From the NCBI RefSeq assembly GCF_000719775.1, contig NZ_JOHR01000003.1:186001-250000 (forward strand): a stretch of DNA of 64,000 bases, in the 5' to 3' direction. Both the position numbers and the translations under genes were made by a program. Below the pieces are notes generated by a model. It was not told where the DNA came from. It was given only the letters and a program-made list of their open reading frames with translations, and ran no database searches. Source of the DNA: Streptomyces sp. NRRL F-5135. Its GTDB lineage: Bacteria > Actinomycetota > Actinomycetes > Streptomycetales > Streptomycetaceae. Positions 26,747-35,654 of this stretch are shown in pieces (position 1 is the stretch's first letter; each line of letters begins with the position of its first letter).

Positions 26747-27579
26747 GACGTGCGAGCCGCGCCGTCGCGCCCGGCGGGCGCCGGGCGGGCGGAGGGACCC
26801 GGCCCTCCTTCGGAGGGGTGGTGCCCGGGACCGTCGTGGGTGTGCGGGTGCTCGTCGCCGGTGTCCTGGTGGGAGTGCGGTGCGTTCCGGTAGCGGTGGG
26901 CCAGCACCGGGCGGTGCACCGGCGCGCCCTCCGCGCGGGCCAGGACGTAGTCCAGCAGCTCGTCCACGCCCGCGCCGGTCCTGGCCGATACCGACAGCAC
27001 CGGCACGCCCGGATTCACCCGCTGGACGTTGCGGTGGAAGGCCGGCGCGTCGAACTCGACCGCGTCGGCGATATCGGTCTTGGTGACGACGACGAGATGG
27101 GCGAGTCCGAACGCCGTGGGGTACTTCAGCGGCTTGTCCTCGCCCTCGGTCACCGACCCCAGCACGATCCGCAGACTCTCGCCGAGGTCGTACGAGGCGG
27201 GGCACACCAGGTTGCCGACGTTCTCCACGAACAGCACGCGGGTGCCGGGCGGGAGCCAGCCGTCCAGGTGTCCGCGCAGCATCCCGGCCTCCAGATGGCA
27301 CAGCCCGTCGGTGAGCACCTGTTTCACGGGCGCCCCGGCGCGCGCCAGGCGCCGCGCGTCGTTCTCGGTGGCCAGATCGGCGGTCACCGCGGCGACGGCC
27401 GTGCCGGCGGCGACGGCGCGCGCGAGCAGCAGCTCCAGCAGCGCGGTCTTGCCGCTGCCGGGACTGGAGAGCAGGTTCACCTCCACCGTGCCGCGGGCGG
27501 CGAGGTGTTCGCGCAGTTGTCGGGCACTGCTGTCGTTCGTGGCCAGGACGGCCTGACGCAGATCGACCACTCGGCACAT
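26743..27579 (-). CDS. hypB: Hydrogenase nickel-insertion GTPase HypB
   Basis: 278 aa. SIMIBI GTPase: P-loop SSPGSGKT at 38-45, metal site in DGLCHLEAGM, FVENVGNLVCP, and VVVTKTDIAD for base recognition. A His-rich nickel store is at the C-terminus (HSHQDTGDEHPHTHD), not at the N-terminus as in many HypB proteins. Start ATG 27579 follows GAGGAGG. HypB normally works with HypA, for which no gene is seen in this window. Confidence 0.95.
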   Translation of the reverse strand: MCRVVDLRQAVLATNDSSARQLREHLAARGTVEVNLLSSPGSGKTALLELLLARAVAAGTAVAAVTADLATENDARRLARAGAPVKQVLTDGLCHLEAGMLRGHLDGWLPPGTRVLFVENVGNLVCPASYDLGESLRIVLGSVTEGEDKPLKYPTAFGLAHLVVVTKTDIADAVEFDAPAFHRNVQRVNPGVPVLSVSARTGAGVDELLDYVLARAEGAPVHRPVLAHRYRNAPHSHQDTGDEHPHTHDGPGHHPSEGGPGPSARPAPAGRDGAARTS

Positions 27580-28074
27580 GGGAGGCCTCCTCGGGAATGT
27601 CCCGATCGTCACCGCCCGCCGGGCCCGCCGCATCCGAGCGGTCCGGCCGTCCGTCGGCCCGGACGGCGCGATCCCGAGGCTCCGGCAACGGCGACCGCCC
27701 CGGCGACGGCCGGGTTCGCGGTAGGCCAGCCCGCTGTCGGCGGCCATGCGTCGTGGCGGGGCGCGGCGCCGCGAGATCACTCACCCGGCGGCGGCCGTCA
27801 TGGTGAGTACGGCCGCGCGCCTCGCCCATGGCCACCCCGTCGACGGGCTCCGCCGCCCGGGCGGCCACGGCCGTGCCCGTGCGCGCCGCCCGCCTCGTCG
27901 GCCGCCGAGGTCCAGTGCCGCGACGGGGCGAACCTTGTCGGGAGGGGCACCAGCCCGCGCGGCACGGGCGCCGACGTGTCCGGCGGGCGCCGTCCGTACC
28001 GGCTGGTTAGCGTGAGCCGGGCGGGGGCCGCACCGTCGCCCGGTACCCCCGGTCCCTGTCAGGAGATCGCCGCC
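27580..28074. other. Divergent hypB/PadR spacer, no gene recognised
   Basis: 495 bases between divergent starts. I looked for hypA on both strands (an MHE start and the CxxC pairs of its zinc site) and did not find it. Open frames on both strands lack ribosome sites or family motifs. The region must hold the promoters of hypB and of the PadR gene; no clear hexamers or palindrome were found. Confidence 0.5.
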
Positions 28075-28488
28075 ATGCCGACGCACGACACCGAACGACG
28101 GGCGCTCATGCACCCGGTCATCCTGCTCCTCCTCGCCGAACGGCCGGGGCACGGGTACGAGCTGACCCAGCGACTGGGCGCCTTCGGCTGGGCCGAGGCC
28201 GAGTCGGCCCACGTATACCGGCTGCTGCGCGGCCTGGAGAAGGACGGCCGGATCTCCTCCCGGTGGCGGGCCTCGGCCTCCGGGCCCGCCCGCCGGGTGT
28301 ACGAGATCACCCCGGCCGGGGTGACGAGCCTGGCTCTGTGGTTCGTCCGGCTGGGCGAACTGCACACCACGCTGCACCAGTTCCTGGAGCGCTACATCCA
28401 GCTGAACGCGAACGGCGGGTCCGGGCGCGGTGTCGTCCCCGCCGTACGGTCGCTGCCCGAGGGGCCGTCGGCCGCCGGACCCGCCTGA
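28075..28488 (+). CDS. PadR-family transcriptional regulator
   Basis: 137 aa winged-helix protein. ATG 28075 follows AGGAG. The motif HPVILLLLAERPGHGYELTQRL and the later VYRLLRGLEKDGRISSRW (recognition and wing) are typical of PadR. The C-terminal dimerisation helix LGELHTTLHQFLERYIQ ends in a disordered tail. It interrupts the run of hydrogenase-maturation genes on the opposite strand, between the peptidase gene and hypB, and so may regulate them; that is inference from position. Confidence 0.9.
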   Translation: MPTHDTERRALMHPVILLLLAERPGHGYELTQRLGAFGWAEAESAHVYRLLRGLEKDGRISSRWRASASGPARRVYEITPAGVTSLALWFVRLGELHTTLHQFLERYIQLNANGGSGRGVVPAVRSLPEGPSAAGPA

Positions 28489-28541
28489 CGGCGGAACGGG
28501 CGGCGCGGGCCCGCGGCCGGACGGGCCCCGGGCCCCCGCGG

Positions 28542-28577
28542 CCCCGGGCTCACCGCCCCGGGCTCACCGCCCCGGGC
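28542..28577 (+). repeat. 14-bp tandem repeat, 2.5 copies
   Basis: CCCCGGGCTCACCG occurs twice in tandem (28542-28555, 28556-28569), followed by the first eight bases of a third copy. It lies between the convergent PadR and peptidase genes and may also fold through CCCGGG. Confidence 0.7.
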
Positions 28578-28582
28578 CGGAC

Positions 28583-29158
28583 TCACCCCGTGGTGGGCGC
28601 CACCCCGGTGCGCGGCCGAGGGCCGCCGGCCGTTCCCGGCGGCCGGGTCACGAGGTCGAGGACCAGGTCGGCGGCGGGGCCCACGGCAGCGGCCACCGGC
28701 GGGCTCAGCCCGATGCCCTCCGCGAAGGTGAGCGGCTGGCAGCCCACCACCAGAATCTGCTCGGGAAGGGTCCCGCCCACGCCCGCGTGCAGGTCGCGGA
28801 GCAGCCGCAGCACGGCCGCCGGATCCATGCCGTGCCCGTCCACCCGGGCCGGTTCACCGGCCGCCGTCGGCTCCGTACCGTCCAGACCGGCCTCGATCAG
28901 ATGGACGGTGCCCGGGGCCGCGCCGCGGTCGACCGTGTCCACCAGTACGAGTCGGCGCCAGCCGTCGAGCAGCCGGTAGGCGAGGTGGACCCCGCGGATG
29001 CCCGCGTCCATCAGCTCGACGTCCGGCGGCAGCGCCCGGCCGGCCAGCAGGCGGACCGTCTCCACCCCGAACCCGTCGTCGCCGAGGAAGACGTTGCCGA
29101 TGCCCGCGACGAGCGTTTTCCCCGTACCGTCCGTCCGGTCCGTACCCTCCGACGGCAT
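28583..29158 (-). CDS. Hydrogenase maturation endopeptidase (HyaD/HycI type)
   Basis: 191 aa. The family cleaves the C-terminal peptide of the [NiFe] large subunit after nickel insertion. The start is placed at ATG 29158, just before GKTLVAGIGNVFLGDDGFGV, the hallmark block whose acidic residue binds nickel. DAGIRGVHLAYRLLDGW, VLVDTVDRG and the His in VDGHGMDP give the other metal ligands. A peptidase is specific for one large subunit, so a hydrogenase should be encoded elsewhere in this genome. Confidence 0.9.
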   Translation of the reverse strand: MPSEGTDRTDGTGKTLVAGIGNVFLGDDGFGVETVRLLAGRALPPDVELMDAGIRGVHLAYRLLDGWRRLVLVDTVDRGAAPGTVHLIEAGLDGTEPTAAGEPARVDGHGMDPAAVLRLLRDLHAGVGGTLPEQILVVGCQPLTFAEGIGLSPPVAAAVGPAADLVLDLVTRPPGTAGGPRPRTGVAPTTG

Positions 29159-29556
29159 CTCAGGTCCCTCGCCCGATCGGGACGCCACCTTCGGACACCG
29201 GGGTCGCCGGGGCCATCGTCTCCTCCTCGCCGGGGGCCGGGTGCGCGTGAACGGGTGACCACAGCCCCGCGCGCGGCGGCCGCCGTCCCCCGCTTGCATA
29301 CCCGGCGCGGACGCGTCCGGTACGTGCGGAACGTCCCTATGGACGCGCGGGAGGGGGCGTATGCGTCCGTGGTGGCGTCGGCCGATGGCAGAGCGGTGGC
29401 CACCGGGCCGTGATGTCGGTGTCGCCTCCTGGTCATCCCTCGCTGGAAGCCTCTCCGGGTGCAAGGGCCTGCCCGCCGGGATCAGGCCGGATCAGGGAGC
29501 GGGGCCGAGGGCGGGACGACGCCTCCCGGCTCGCGGGGCCGAGGGAGCAGCGCACG
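29159..29556. other. Divergent spacer before mannosyltransferase genes
   Basis: 398 bases between the peptidase start and the chosen mannosyltransferase start. The frame of the latter stays open back to 29410 but has no ribosome site there and reads as low-complexity. Promoters for both directions should lie at 29180-29400; none was clear. Confidence 0.4.
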
Positions 29557-31113
29557 GTGCAGGGAGCCCACGCGGACCGTCCGCGCCCGGCGACGACGCG
29601 GCGGGACACCGTGGCGGGTTCCGCGAGCCCGGGGCGGTCAGGGCGACGGGCCCTGGCCCTGGCCTTGAACGCCGAGGTGACGCCCCGTCGGTGCCGGGTG
29701 CTGGGCCTCGTGGGCTCCGTCGCGCTCACGGCGGGAGGGCTCACCGCGGGCGCGCTGCCGGTACGGGACGCCCTGCTGCCCTCGTCGGGCCGGGCCGCGC
29801 TCGGGGTGCTGGGGGCCTACTTCGGGCTGGTGCTGCTGGTCGCCGCCTGGTGGTGGCTCGGCCGGTCGGTGCGCGGCCCGCGTCCGCCGGTCCCGCGCGA
29901 GCTGCTGGTGACGCTCGCGTTGTGGGCCGCGCCGCTGGTGCTCGGGCCGCCCCTGTTCAGCCGGGACGTCTACAGCTATCTGGCGCAAGGGGCGATGGCC
30001 GACGCGCGGATCGACGTCTACGCCCACGGGCCCGCGCGCCTCGGCGGCCCGCTCGCCACCGAGGTGGCACCCGTCTGGCAGCACACCCCGGCGCCGTACG
30101 GTCCGCTGTTCGTCGCCCTCGCGGCGAGGGCGGCGGGCCTCGCCCACACCGATCTGACCGTCGCGCTGCTGGGCATGCGGCTGGTCGCGCTGCTCGGCGT
30201 GGGACTGATGATCGCCTTTCTGCCGCCGCTCGCCGACCGGTGCGGCGTCGCCCGTCCGGCCGCGCTCTGGCTCGGCGCGCTCAACCCCCTGGTGCTGCTG
30301 CACCTGGTGGCGGGCGCCCACAACGACGCCCTCATGCTGGGCCTGCTCGGCGCCGGGCTGGTCACGGCGTACGGCGGCCTGCCGGTGGCCGCGGCCGTGC
30401 TCGTCACGTGCGCCGCGCTGGTGAAGGCGCCGGCCGCGCTCGCCCTGCCGGTGGTCGCCGCGCTGTGGGCGCTCCGCCTGGCGGGAGCCGCCCGTACGCC
30501 GCGGGCCATCGCGCTGACCGGCCTTGTCGCGCTGGCGACCACCGCCGTGGTGACCGCCATGACCGGGACCGGCTACGGCTGGCTCACCACGCTCACCACC
30601 CCCGTCTCCGACGGCAACTGGTCCCTCACCAGCGGACTCGGCCGGCTGACCGGGACCGTGCTGGCCGCCGTCGGCGGCGAGGGGCTGAGCGATCTGGCCC
30701 TGCCCGCCTGGCGCCGGCTCGGCCTCGCGGCCACGGCCGTGATCGTGGTGGTGCTCTGGCGGCGCCGGGCGCGTATCGGCCCGGTGTACGCACTGGCCCT
30801 CGGCCTGCTCGCGCTCTTCGTGCTGGGACCGGCCTTCCGACCGTGGTACGCGCTGTGGGGCCTGTTCCTGATCGCCGCCGCCGCGCCCGAGGGCCGGGTC
30901 CGGCGCTGGGCGGCGGTGGGCAGCGGCGTCCTCGCCCTGGGCCTGCTGCCGAGCGGATCCCCGCCCGACGCGGCGCAACTGACCCTCGCGGCGGGCGGTG
31001 GCGCGCTCGCGCTGTTGGCGCTGTGGTGGATGTTCCAGATGTCGGGCCAGGGTGCTCTCTCGGCCCGCGCCCGGGCCGGCGCACGAGTCGCCCGTGCCGG
31101 GACGGGCGCATGA
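29557..31113 (+). CDS. Polyprenol-phosphate-mannose-dependent mannosyltransferase, MptB-like
   Basis: 518 aa from GTG 29557, chosen for the GAGGGAG site at 29541-29547; the open frame allows a start as early as 29410. About 12 hydrophobic helices begin near residue 45 (VLGLVGSVALTAGGL). The GT-C signature loop is GPPLFSRDVYSYLAQGAMA, with the acidic residue expected to act in catalysis, then TPAPYGPLFVAL and NPLVLLHLVAGAHNDA, all typical of MptB. MptB adds alpha-1,6-mannose to lipid-linked glycans from the outer face of the membrane. The last 20 residues lie in an 81-bp duplication shared with the next gene. Confidence 0.86.
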   Translation: MQGAHADRPRPATTRRDTVAGSASPGRSGRRALALALNAEVTPRRCRVLGLVGSVALTAGGLTAGALPVRDALLPSSGRAALGVLGAYFGLVLLVAAWWWLGRSVRGPRPPVPRELLVTLALWAAPLVLGPPLFSRDVYSYLAQGAMADARIDVYAHGPARLGGPLATEVAPVWQHTPAPYGPLFVALAARAAGLAHTDLTVALLGMRLVALLGVGLMIAFLPPLADRCGVARPAALWLGALNPLVLLHLVAGAHNDALMLGLLGAGLVTAYGGLPVAAAVLVTCAALVKAPAALALPVVAALWALRLAGAARTPRAIALTGLVALATTAVVTAMTGTGYGWLTTLTTPVSDGNWSLTSGLGRLTGTVLAAVGGEGLSDLALPAWRRLGLAATAVIVVVLWRRRARIGPVYALALGLLALFVLGPAFRPWYALWGLFLIAAAAPEGRVRRWAAVGSGVLALGLLPSGSPPDAAQLTLAAGGGALALLALWWMFQMSGQGALSARARAGARVARAGTGA

Positions 31114-31227
31114 GCCGCCCGCACCCGGACCACGGTACGAGCCGTCCGCGCCCGGGCCGGCGCACGAGTCGCCCGCACCCGGACGGGCGCACGAGCCGTC
31201 CGCGCGCGGACCGCGGTACGAGCGGCC
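31066..31227 (+). repeat. 81-bp direct tandem duplication spanning a gene junction
   Basis: Copy 1 (31066-31146) and copy 2 (31147-31227) begin with the same 29 bases, CGCGCCCGGGCCGGCGCACG and nine more, and agree at most later positions. Copy 1 holds the end of the MptB-like gene and the ATG (31110) of the next gene; at the matching place copy 2 has ACG (31191). Within each copy a 27-bp sub-period encodes nine-residue units of the TSRPHPDGR type. Confidence 0.85.
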
Positions 31228-32468
31228 CGCGCCGCGCCGCTGCCCGTATCCTCGCGGCCCCCGCCGGCCGGGTCGCCGTCGCGTGCGCTCTTGTCGTGGC
31301 GAGTGCCGTCTTCCTCGCCACCGTCCCCCTGCACCGCGACTTCTTCGACGTCGCCGTCTACTACGGCACCGTCGACGACTGGGTCCACCACGGAGGGCGG
31401 ATCTACGACTACCTCAAACCCGGCACCCACTACGGCTTCACCTACCCGCCGTTCGCCGCGGTGGCCATGCTGCCGATGGCCCTGGTCTCCTGGCCCGTCG
31501 CCGTCGCGATCAGCCTCGGCCTGAGCATCGCGGCCTCCGTACTGCTCCTGCGCTGGCTGGCCGGTCCGGTCGTGCGCCGTGCGGGCGGACGGCGCTGGTT
31601 CGGGTTCACGGTGGCCGGCTGCCTGTTCGCCCTCTTCGAACCGGTCCGTGACACCTTCAGCTTCGGACAGGTCAATCTCCTGCTGGTCGCGCTCGTCTTC
31701 GCGGACGCCCGGCTGCTGGCCACCGGCCGCGGCCGGTACGCGGGCATCGGCATCGGCCTGGCGACCGCCGTCAAGCTCACGCCCGCGCTCTTCATCGGTT
31801 ATCTGCTCGTCACCGGCCGCACCCGTCAGGCGGGACGGGCCGGGGCCACGGCCGTGGCGGCCACCCTGCTCGCCGCCGTGGTCGACCTCGGCGCCTCCCG
31901 GGTGTTCTGGACCGACGCGCTGTGGCACACGGACCGGATCGGTGCGCTCGGCTATGTCTCCAACCAGTCGCTGCAAGGCGTTCTCGCCCGGCTCCAGCCG
32001 GACCAGCCGAGCCGGGCGGTGTGGCTGGTCTGCGCCGTCGCCGTCCTCGGACTGTGGGCCTACCGGGCCCGCGCGGCCGTCCGTGACGGTGACGACCGCA
32101 CCGGCTTCGCGCTGACCGGCCTCGCCGCCTGCCTGGTCTCCCCGGTGACCTGGGTCCATCACCTGGTCTGGGTGCTGCCCGCCCTGCTGGTGCTCGCGGA
32201 CACGGCGCTGCGCGCCCGGGCCGTCAGCCGCGCGCCGCTGATGATCTGCGCCGGGCTGTACGTCCTGCTGTGCAGCAGCGTCGTCTGGCTCTGGCACCGG
32301 CCGACCACGGACGCGGTCGCCTTCCTCGGCGCCAACGCCTATGTCTGGATCACCCTCGGGCTGCTGCTCGTACCGTGGTCGCCGTCCGGCCGGCCACGGA
32401 CCGCGCCGACCGGGGACGACGTCACGGGCGGGGCGGGCGTCACGGACGGGGCGGGCGCCACTCGATGA
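31110..32468 (+). CDS. GT87-family membrane mannosyltransferase (PimE-like)
   Basis: 452 aa starting at ATG 31110, overlapping the MptB-like stop by ATGA. The N-terminus is a repeat of nine-residue units (MSRPHPDHG, TSRPRPGRR, TSRPHPDGR, TSRPRADRG), then a membrane helix near residues 52-70. The catalytic loop contains RDFFDVAVYYGTVDDW and YGFTYPPFAAVAML, the usual DxxVYYG and YPP features of GT87. About ten helices follow, with SFGQVNLLLVAL and VSPVTWVHHLVW. It should transfer mannose from polyprenyl-phosphomannose to a membrane glycolipid. Its last 29 bases overlap the convergent phosphatase gene. Confidence 0.85.
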   Translation: MSRPHPDHGTSRPRPGRRTSRPHPDGRTSRPRADRGTSGPRRAAARILAAPAGRVAVACALVVASAVFLATVPLHRDFFDVAVYYGTVDDWVHHGGRIYDYLKPGTHYGFTYPPFAAVAMLPMALVSWPVAVAISLGLSIAASVLLLRWLAGPVVRRAGGRRWFGFTVAGCLFALFEPVRDTFSFGQVNLLLVALVFADARLLATGRGRYAGIGIGLATAVKLTPALFIGYLLVTGRTRQAGRAGATAVAATLLAAVVDLGASRVFWTDALWHTDRIGALGYVSNQSLQGVLARLQPDQPSRAVWLVCAVAVLGLWAYRARAAVRDGDDRTGFALTGLAACLVSPVTWVHHLVWVLPALLVLADTALRARAVSRAPLMICAGLYVLLCSSVVWLWHRPTTDAVAFLGANAYVWITLGLLLVPWSPSGRPRTAPTGDDVTGGAGVTDGAGATR

Positions 32469-33714
32469 ACAGGAGCGTGGCATCGTCACGCAGCCGGTCG
32501 CGCTGCCGGTCCAGGACCGCGTGGATGATCCGGCGCAGCGCCTCGGGTGCCAGTTCGCCCGCGGCCGCCGCCCGGATGATGGAGTCCGTGAACCGTTCGA
32601 CCCCGAACTCCTCACCGCCCTCCAGCCGGGCCTCGGTCACCCCGTCCGTGTAGAACAGCACCCGGTCACCAGGTTGCAGCGTGGTCTCGTACGCCGTCCG
32701 GGGCGCGTGGACGAGCTGGGCGGGCATGCCCATCGGCGGCTGCGCGGGCCGCTCCAGCGCGCCGTGCAGCACCTGCCGGCGCCGGATCAGCAGCGGAGCC
32801 GGGTGGCCGCAGTTGCACCAGCGGAAGGCACCGCTCGCCAGGTCGAGCTGCGCGACGACGCCGGTGCAGTACTGGTCCGGCAGCCACGCTCCGAGCGCCT
32901 CGTCGATGATGCCGACGAGGTGTGGCAGGTCCGCGCCCGAGCGCCGGGCGTTGCGGCAGCCGGCCACGGCCACCGTGGTGGTCAGGCCGGAGGCCAGGTT
33001 GTGCCCCATCGCGTCGAAGAGCGCGGCATGCAGGGTGGACCGGGTCAGGGCGTGGTCGAAGGCGTCACCGCCGATGTGGTACGCCGGTTCGAGCACCGCG
33101 GTCGAGACGGCCCGGTCGCTGCCGATGGTGCGGGGCGGCAGCAGCGAGCGCAGCAGCTCCGCGGGCAGGTCCATGGACTCGGTACGGGTGCGGCGGGCGA
33201 AACTGTCGCTGTACGCGCGCTTGGAGGTGATCGCCATGGAGAGCGCGGACGCCATCATGCGGCAGCGCCGCAGCCGCGCCGGATCGACCGACTCCATGGC
33301 CGCCTCCAGGATGCCGAGGCGCTCCGCCCCGTCCACGAGGGGCAGCCAGGCGACGAGCCCGCCGCCGGGCGCCTCCTCGATCCGCAGGTCGAGCGTCCGG
33401 TACGTCAGCCCCGCCCCGGGGGAGCTGACGAGCACGGGAGGCAGCCCGGGCGTCAGCGGCATCAGATGCCGCTGCTGGAGGTCGACCAGGTAGATGACGA
33501 CCCGCTGGACCCCGATCATGGCCGCGCACCGGTCCACCAGCGCGGGCAGCTCCATTGGAGCGGCGGTGTGCACCTTGCTGAGCAGCTCTCCGAGCATCTG
33601 TTCCCCGAGGCCGGGGGCGGTCGCCGGCGTGGGGACGGGACCTGGACCGGCGGGGGAGCCGGGACCGACGCCGGGTGCGGCTCCCGAGCCGGGGCCGGGG
33701 CTTCCACGCGTCAT
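32440..33714 (-). CDS. SpoIIE/PP2C-type Ser/Thr phosphatase
   Basis: 424 aa. ATG follows GGAGGTGA. After a Gly/Pro-rich 35-residue N-terminus there is a GAF-like sensory region (about 40-170), then a PP2C domain. Metal-binding acids lie in GGDAFD (215-220), FDAMGHNLASG and the final DDATLLF. YCTGVVAQLDLASGAFRWCN and NCGHPAPLLI are typical. It probably dephosphorylates an anti-anti-sigma factor or similar; no partner gene is adjacent. The 3' end overlaps the mannosyltransferase gene by 29 bases, tail to tail. Confidence 0.92.
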   Translation of the reverse strand: MTRGSPGPGSGAAPGVGPGSPAGPGPVPTPATAPGLGEQMLGELLSKVHTAAPMELPALVDRCAAMIGVQRVVIYLVDLQQRHLMPLTPGLPPVLVSSPGAGLTYRTLDLRIEEAPGGGLVAWLPLVDGAERLGILEAAMESVDPARLRRCRMMASALSMAITSKRAYSDSFARRTRTESMDLPAELLRSLLPPRTIGSDRAVSTAVLEPAYHIGGDAFDHALTRSTLHAALFDAMGHNLASGLTTTVAVAGCRNARRSGADLPHLVGIIDEALGAWLPDQYCTGVVAQLDLASGAFRWCNCGHPAPLLIRRRQVLHGALERPAQPPMGMPAQLVHAPRTAYETTLQPGDRVLFYTDGVTEARLEGGEEFGVERFTDSIIRAAAAGELAPEALRRIIHAVLDRQRDRLRDDATLLFIEWRPPRP

Positions 33715-33900
33715 CGGTGGTCACCTCCTACCCAGCAGTCTCACACCACCACGGGAGTTCCGCCCAGGAGGAACGCGTGGTCGGGCCCGACCCCTTCCGG
33801 GCGCCACCGTCCGTGGCAGCACCACCCGTGATCGGGGGTATACGTACGTCGGAAACACGGGACAGGTCTTCCCGGCGACACCGATGGGCAGGTGGAACGA

Positions 33901-34662
33901 ATGTCCGATCGTGACCAGACCTCCAAGACGCGGTCCCCGGGCTCGGCCGGGACAGGCCGGCGCGGCCCGGCACGGCGCACGGGCCGCGTCACGGTGGCGG
34001 CGACGCTGCTGACGGTCGCCCTGGCCGCATGCGGCAGTGGCGGCAGCGGGGGCGGGAGCGGCGGATCCGGCGAGGCCCCACCGGCCGCCACCGACGCCAC
34101 GACCACTGCTCCCGCCGCCACCGCCACGACGAGCGGCAACGGGGCACCATCCGGAAGGCCGAGTGCCGCGCCGCCCGCCCCCGCGCCGTCCGAGACGGCC
34201 ACCGCCGGCGCCACCACCGCCACCGACCGGCCGGGCGCCGTCGGCGAGAAGTCCGCGGCGGCGGCCCGCTGCACGGCGGAGAACATGGGCCTGCGGCTGG
34301 GCCGCCCCGACGTGGGCGCGGGCAACATCCGCTACGACCTGGTCCTCGTCAACAAGGGGCCGGCCGCCTGCACGCTGAACGGTTACCCGGGCGTCTCCCT
34401 GCTGGCGGGCGACGGCGCCATGATCGGCGAGCCCGCGACCCGCGAGGGCGGCCGGACCGGCGCCGTACGGCTGGCGCCCGGCGCGACCGCCGTGGTCACG
34501 CTGCACACGCTCAACAAGGGCATCAAGGGCGACTCCTGCTGGGCCCGGCCCAGCCTGCTGAAGATCTATCCGCCCGGTTCGCGGGACGCCATGACGCTCA
34601 GCACGTCGGAGCCGGTCGTCTGCGGGGACACCTTCACCGTGACGGCGGTCAGGGCGGGCTGA
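33901..34662 (+). CDS. DUF4232 lipoprotein
   Basis: 253 aa. ATG 33901 follows AGGTGG; GTG 33892 would add three residues. A basic N-terminus, hydrophobic stretch VTVAATLLTVALAAC and Cys give a lipoprotein signal with lipobox LAAC. About 75 residues of Ser/Gly/Thr/Ala spacer follow, then DUF4232 from RCTAENMGLRLGRP to the end, with four Cys (RC, AACTLNGYPG, DSCW, VVCG) likely in two disulfides. The domain is common in Streptomyces cell-surface proteins of unknown role. A GGGTAT-type -10 (33835-33842 region) suggests its own, perhaps stress-sigma, promoter. Confidence 0.88.
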   Translation: MSDRDQTSKTRSPGSAGTGRRGPARRTGRVTVAATLLTVALAACGSGGSGGGSGGSGEAPPAATDATTTAPAATATTSGNGAPSGRPSAAPPAPAPSETATAGATTATDRPGAVGEKSAAAARCTAENMGLRLGRPDVGAGNIRYDLVLVNKGPAACTLNGYPGVSLLAGDGAMIGEPATREGGRTGAVRLAPGATAVVTLHTLNKGIKGDSCWARPSLLKIYPPGSRDAMTLSTSEPVVCGDTFTVTAVRAG

Positions 34663-34768
34663 GGTCCGGCCGGCAGCCGCCCGGGCCCGCCGCCGGATCC
34701 GCCGGCCCCGCAAGGCGCCGGGCCCGCTGCCGGCCCGGTTGCCGGGCGGCCGTGGCGCGTGCCGTGCG

Positions 34769-34834
34769 CGCGTACGCGAACGAGGCCCCGGCGGCCCCCC
34801 GGAAGGACGTCGCCGGAGCCTCGTCTCGTACGCG
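34769..34834. terminator. Long hairpin between convergent genes
   Basis: CGCGTACG, ACGAGGC and CGGCG on the left arm pair in order with CGCCG, GCCTCGT and CGTACGCG on the right arm, with small bulges. It lies between the DUF4232 stop and the oxidoreductase stop and can end transcripts from both sides. Confidence 0.7.
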
Positions 34835-34850
34835 GCGTCAGCCGGCCGTG

Positions 34851-35552
34851 TCAGTGGCCAGCGGGACGGGTGGCGGCGGCCAGGGCCGTGCGCAGGGCCG
34901 CGGCGTCCGCGCGCGTTCCCGGATCGTCCGCCGAGATCCCGAGACCCTGTGGGTTCTTCGCGTACGGCACGACATAGGCCGGCGTGTCGCGCTGGAAACG
35001 CCAGCTCTCGGCGAGGCTGCCCGCGTCGACGGCGTCGAAGCCCAGCACGTCCAGCAACTCGGTGGCCGAGGTCTTGGCCTCGGGGGAGTCGCCGGCGATC
35101 GGGAGAGCCGAGCGGTCGGGCGCCCCCGAGGGCCGGGCCAGCGCGGCCAGATGCTTGAAGAAGATGTTGTTGAACGCCTTGACGACCGAGGCGTCCGGCA
35201 GGTGCCGCTGGAGGAGCTCGCTCGTGGTGACGGCCTCCGCGTCCAGCTCGGCGATCCGGCCGTCGCGCTCGGGATAGTAGTTGTTCGTGTCCAGCACCAC
35301 CTTGCCCGCCAGCGGCGCCACCGGCACCTGGCGGTAGTTCTTGAGCGGGACGGTCACCACGACCAGGTCGCCGGCGGCCGCGGCCTCCGCCGGCGTCGCC
35401 GCCCGCGCACGCGGCCCCAGCTCCGCCACCAGGGAGGCGAGGGTCTCGGGGCCGCGTGAGTTGCTCAGTACGACGTCGAGGCCCGCGGCGACGCCGAGCC
35501 GCGCGAGCGTGCTGCCGATGTGTCCACTGCCGATCAGTCCGAGAGTGCTCAT
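34851..35552 (-). CDS. NADPH-dependent F420-reductase-like oxidoreductase
   Basis: 233 aa from ATG 35552, directly before the Rossmann motif LGLIGSGHIGSTLARL; a GTG 15 bases earlier is possible. VLSNSRGPETLASLV is the NADP-specific loop. DLVVVTVPLKNYRQVP and VVLDTNNYYPERDG are typical of the F420-dependent NADP reductase family (PF03807) in actinobacteria, and AFNNIFFKHL fits the substrate region. It may move hydride between NADPH and F420 or act on a small imine or ketone. It stands alone between terminator-like sequence and a 102-base gap. Confidence 0.88.
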   Translation of the reverse strand: MSTLGLIGSGHIGSTLARLGVAAGLDVVLSNSRGPETLASLVAELGPRARAATPAEAAAAGDLVVVTVPLKNYRQVPVAPLAGKVVLDTNNYYPERDGRIAELDAEAVTTSELLQRHLPDASVVKAFNNIFFKHLAALARPSGAPDRSALPIAGDSPEAKTSATELLDVLGFDAVDAGSLAESWRFQRDTPAYVVPYAKNPQGLGISADDPGTRADAAALRTALAAATRPAGH

Positions 35553-35654
35553 ACCGGTGCCAGCCACCGGGCCCGGGCGGGTATTCCCGCCGCAAGCCCC
35601 GCGTCAGCGGTTCCCGTGGGCGGGCCCGGGGGGCGGCCCCGTCCACGGGCCCGT

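Noticed and set aside
27580..28074. Search for hypA between hypB and the peptidase
   Set aside because: No MHE-type start, no paired CxxC zinc motif and no coding-like frame on either strand.
29410..29556. N-terminal extension of the MptB-like protein to GTG 29410
   Set aside because: No ribosome site there and no membrane or conserved sequence; GTG 29557 has GAGGGAG at good spacing.
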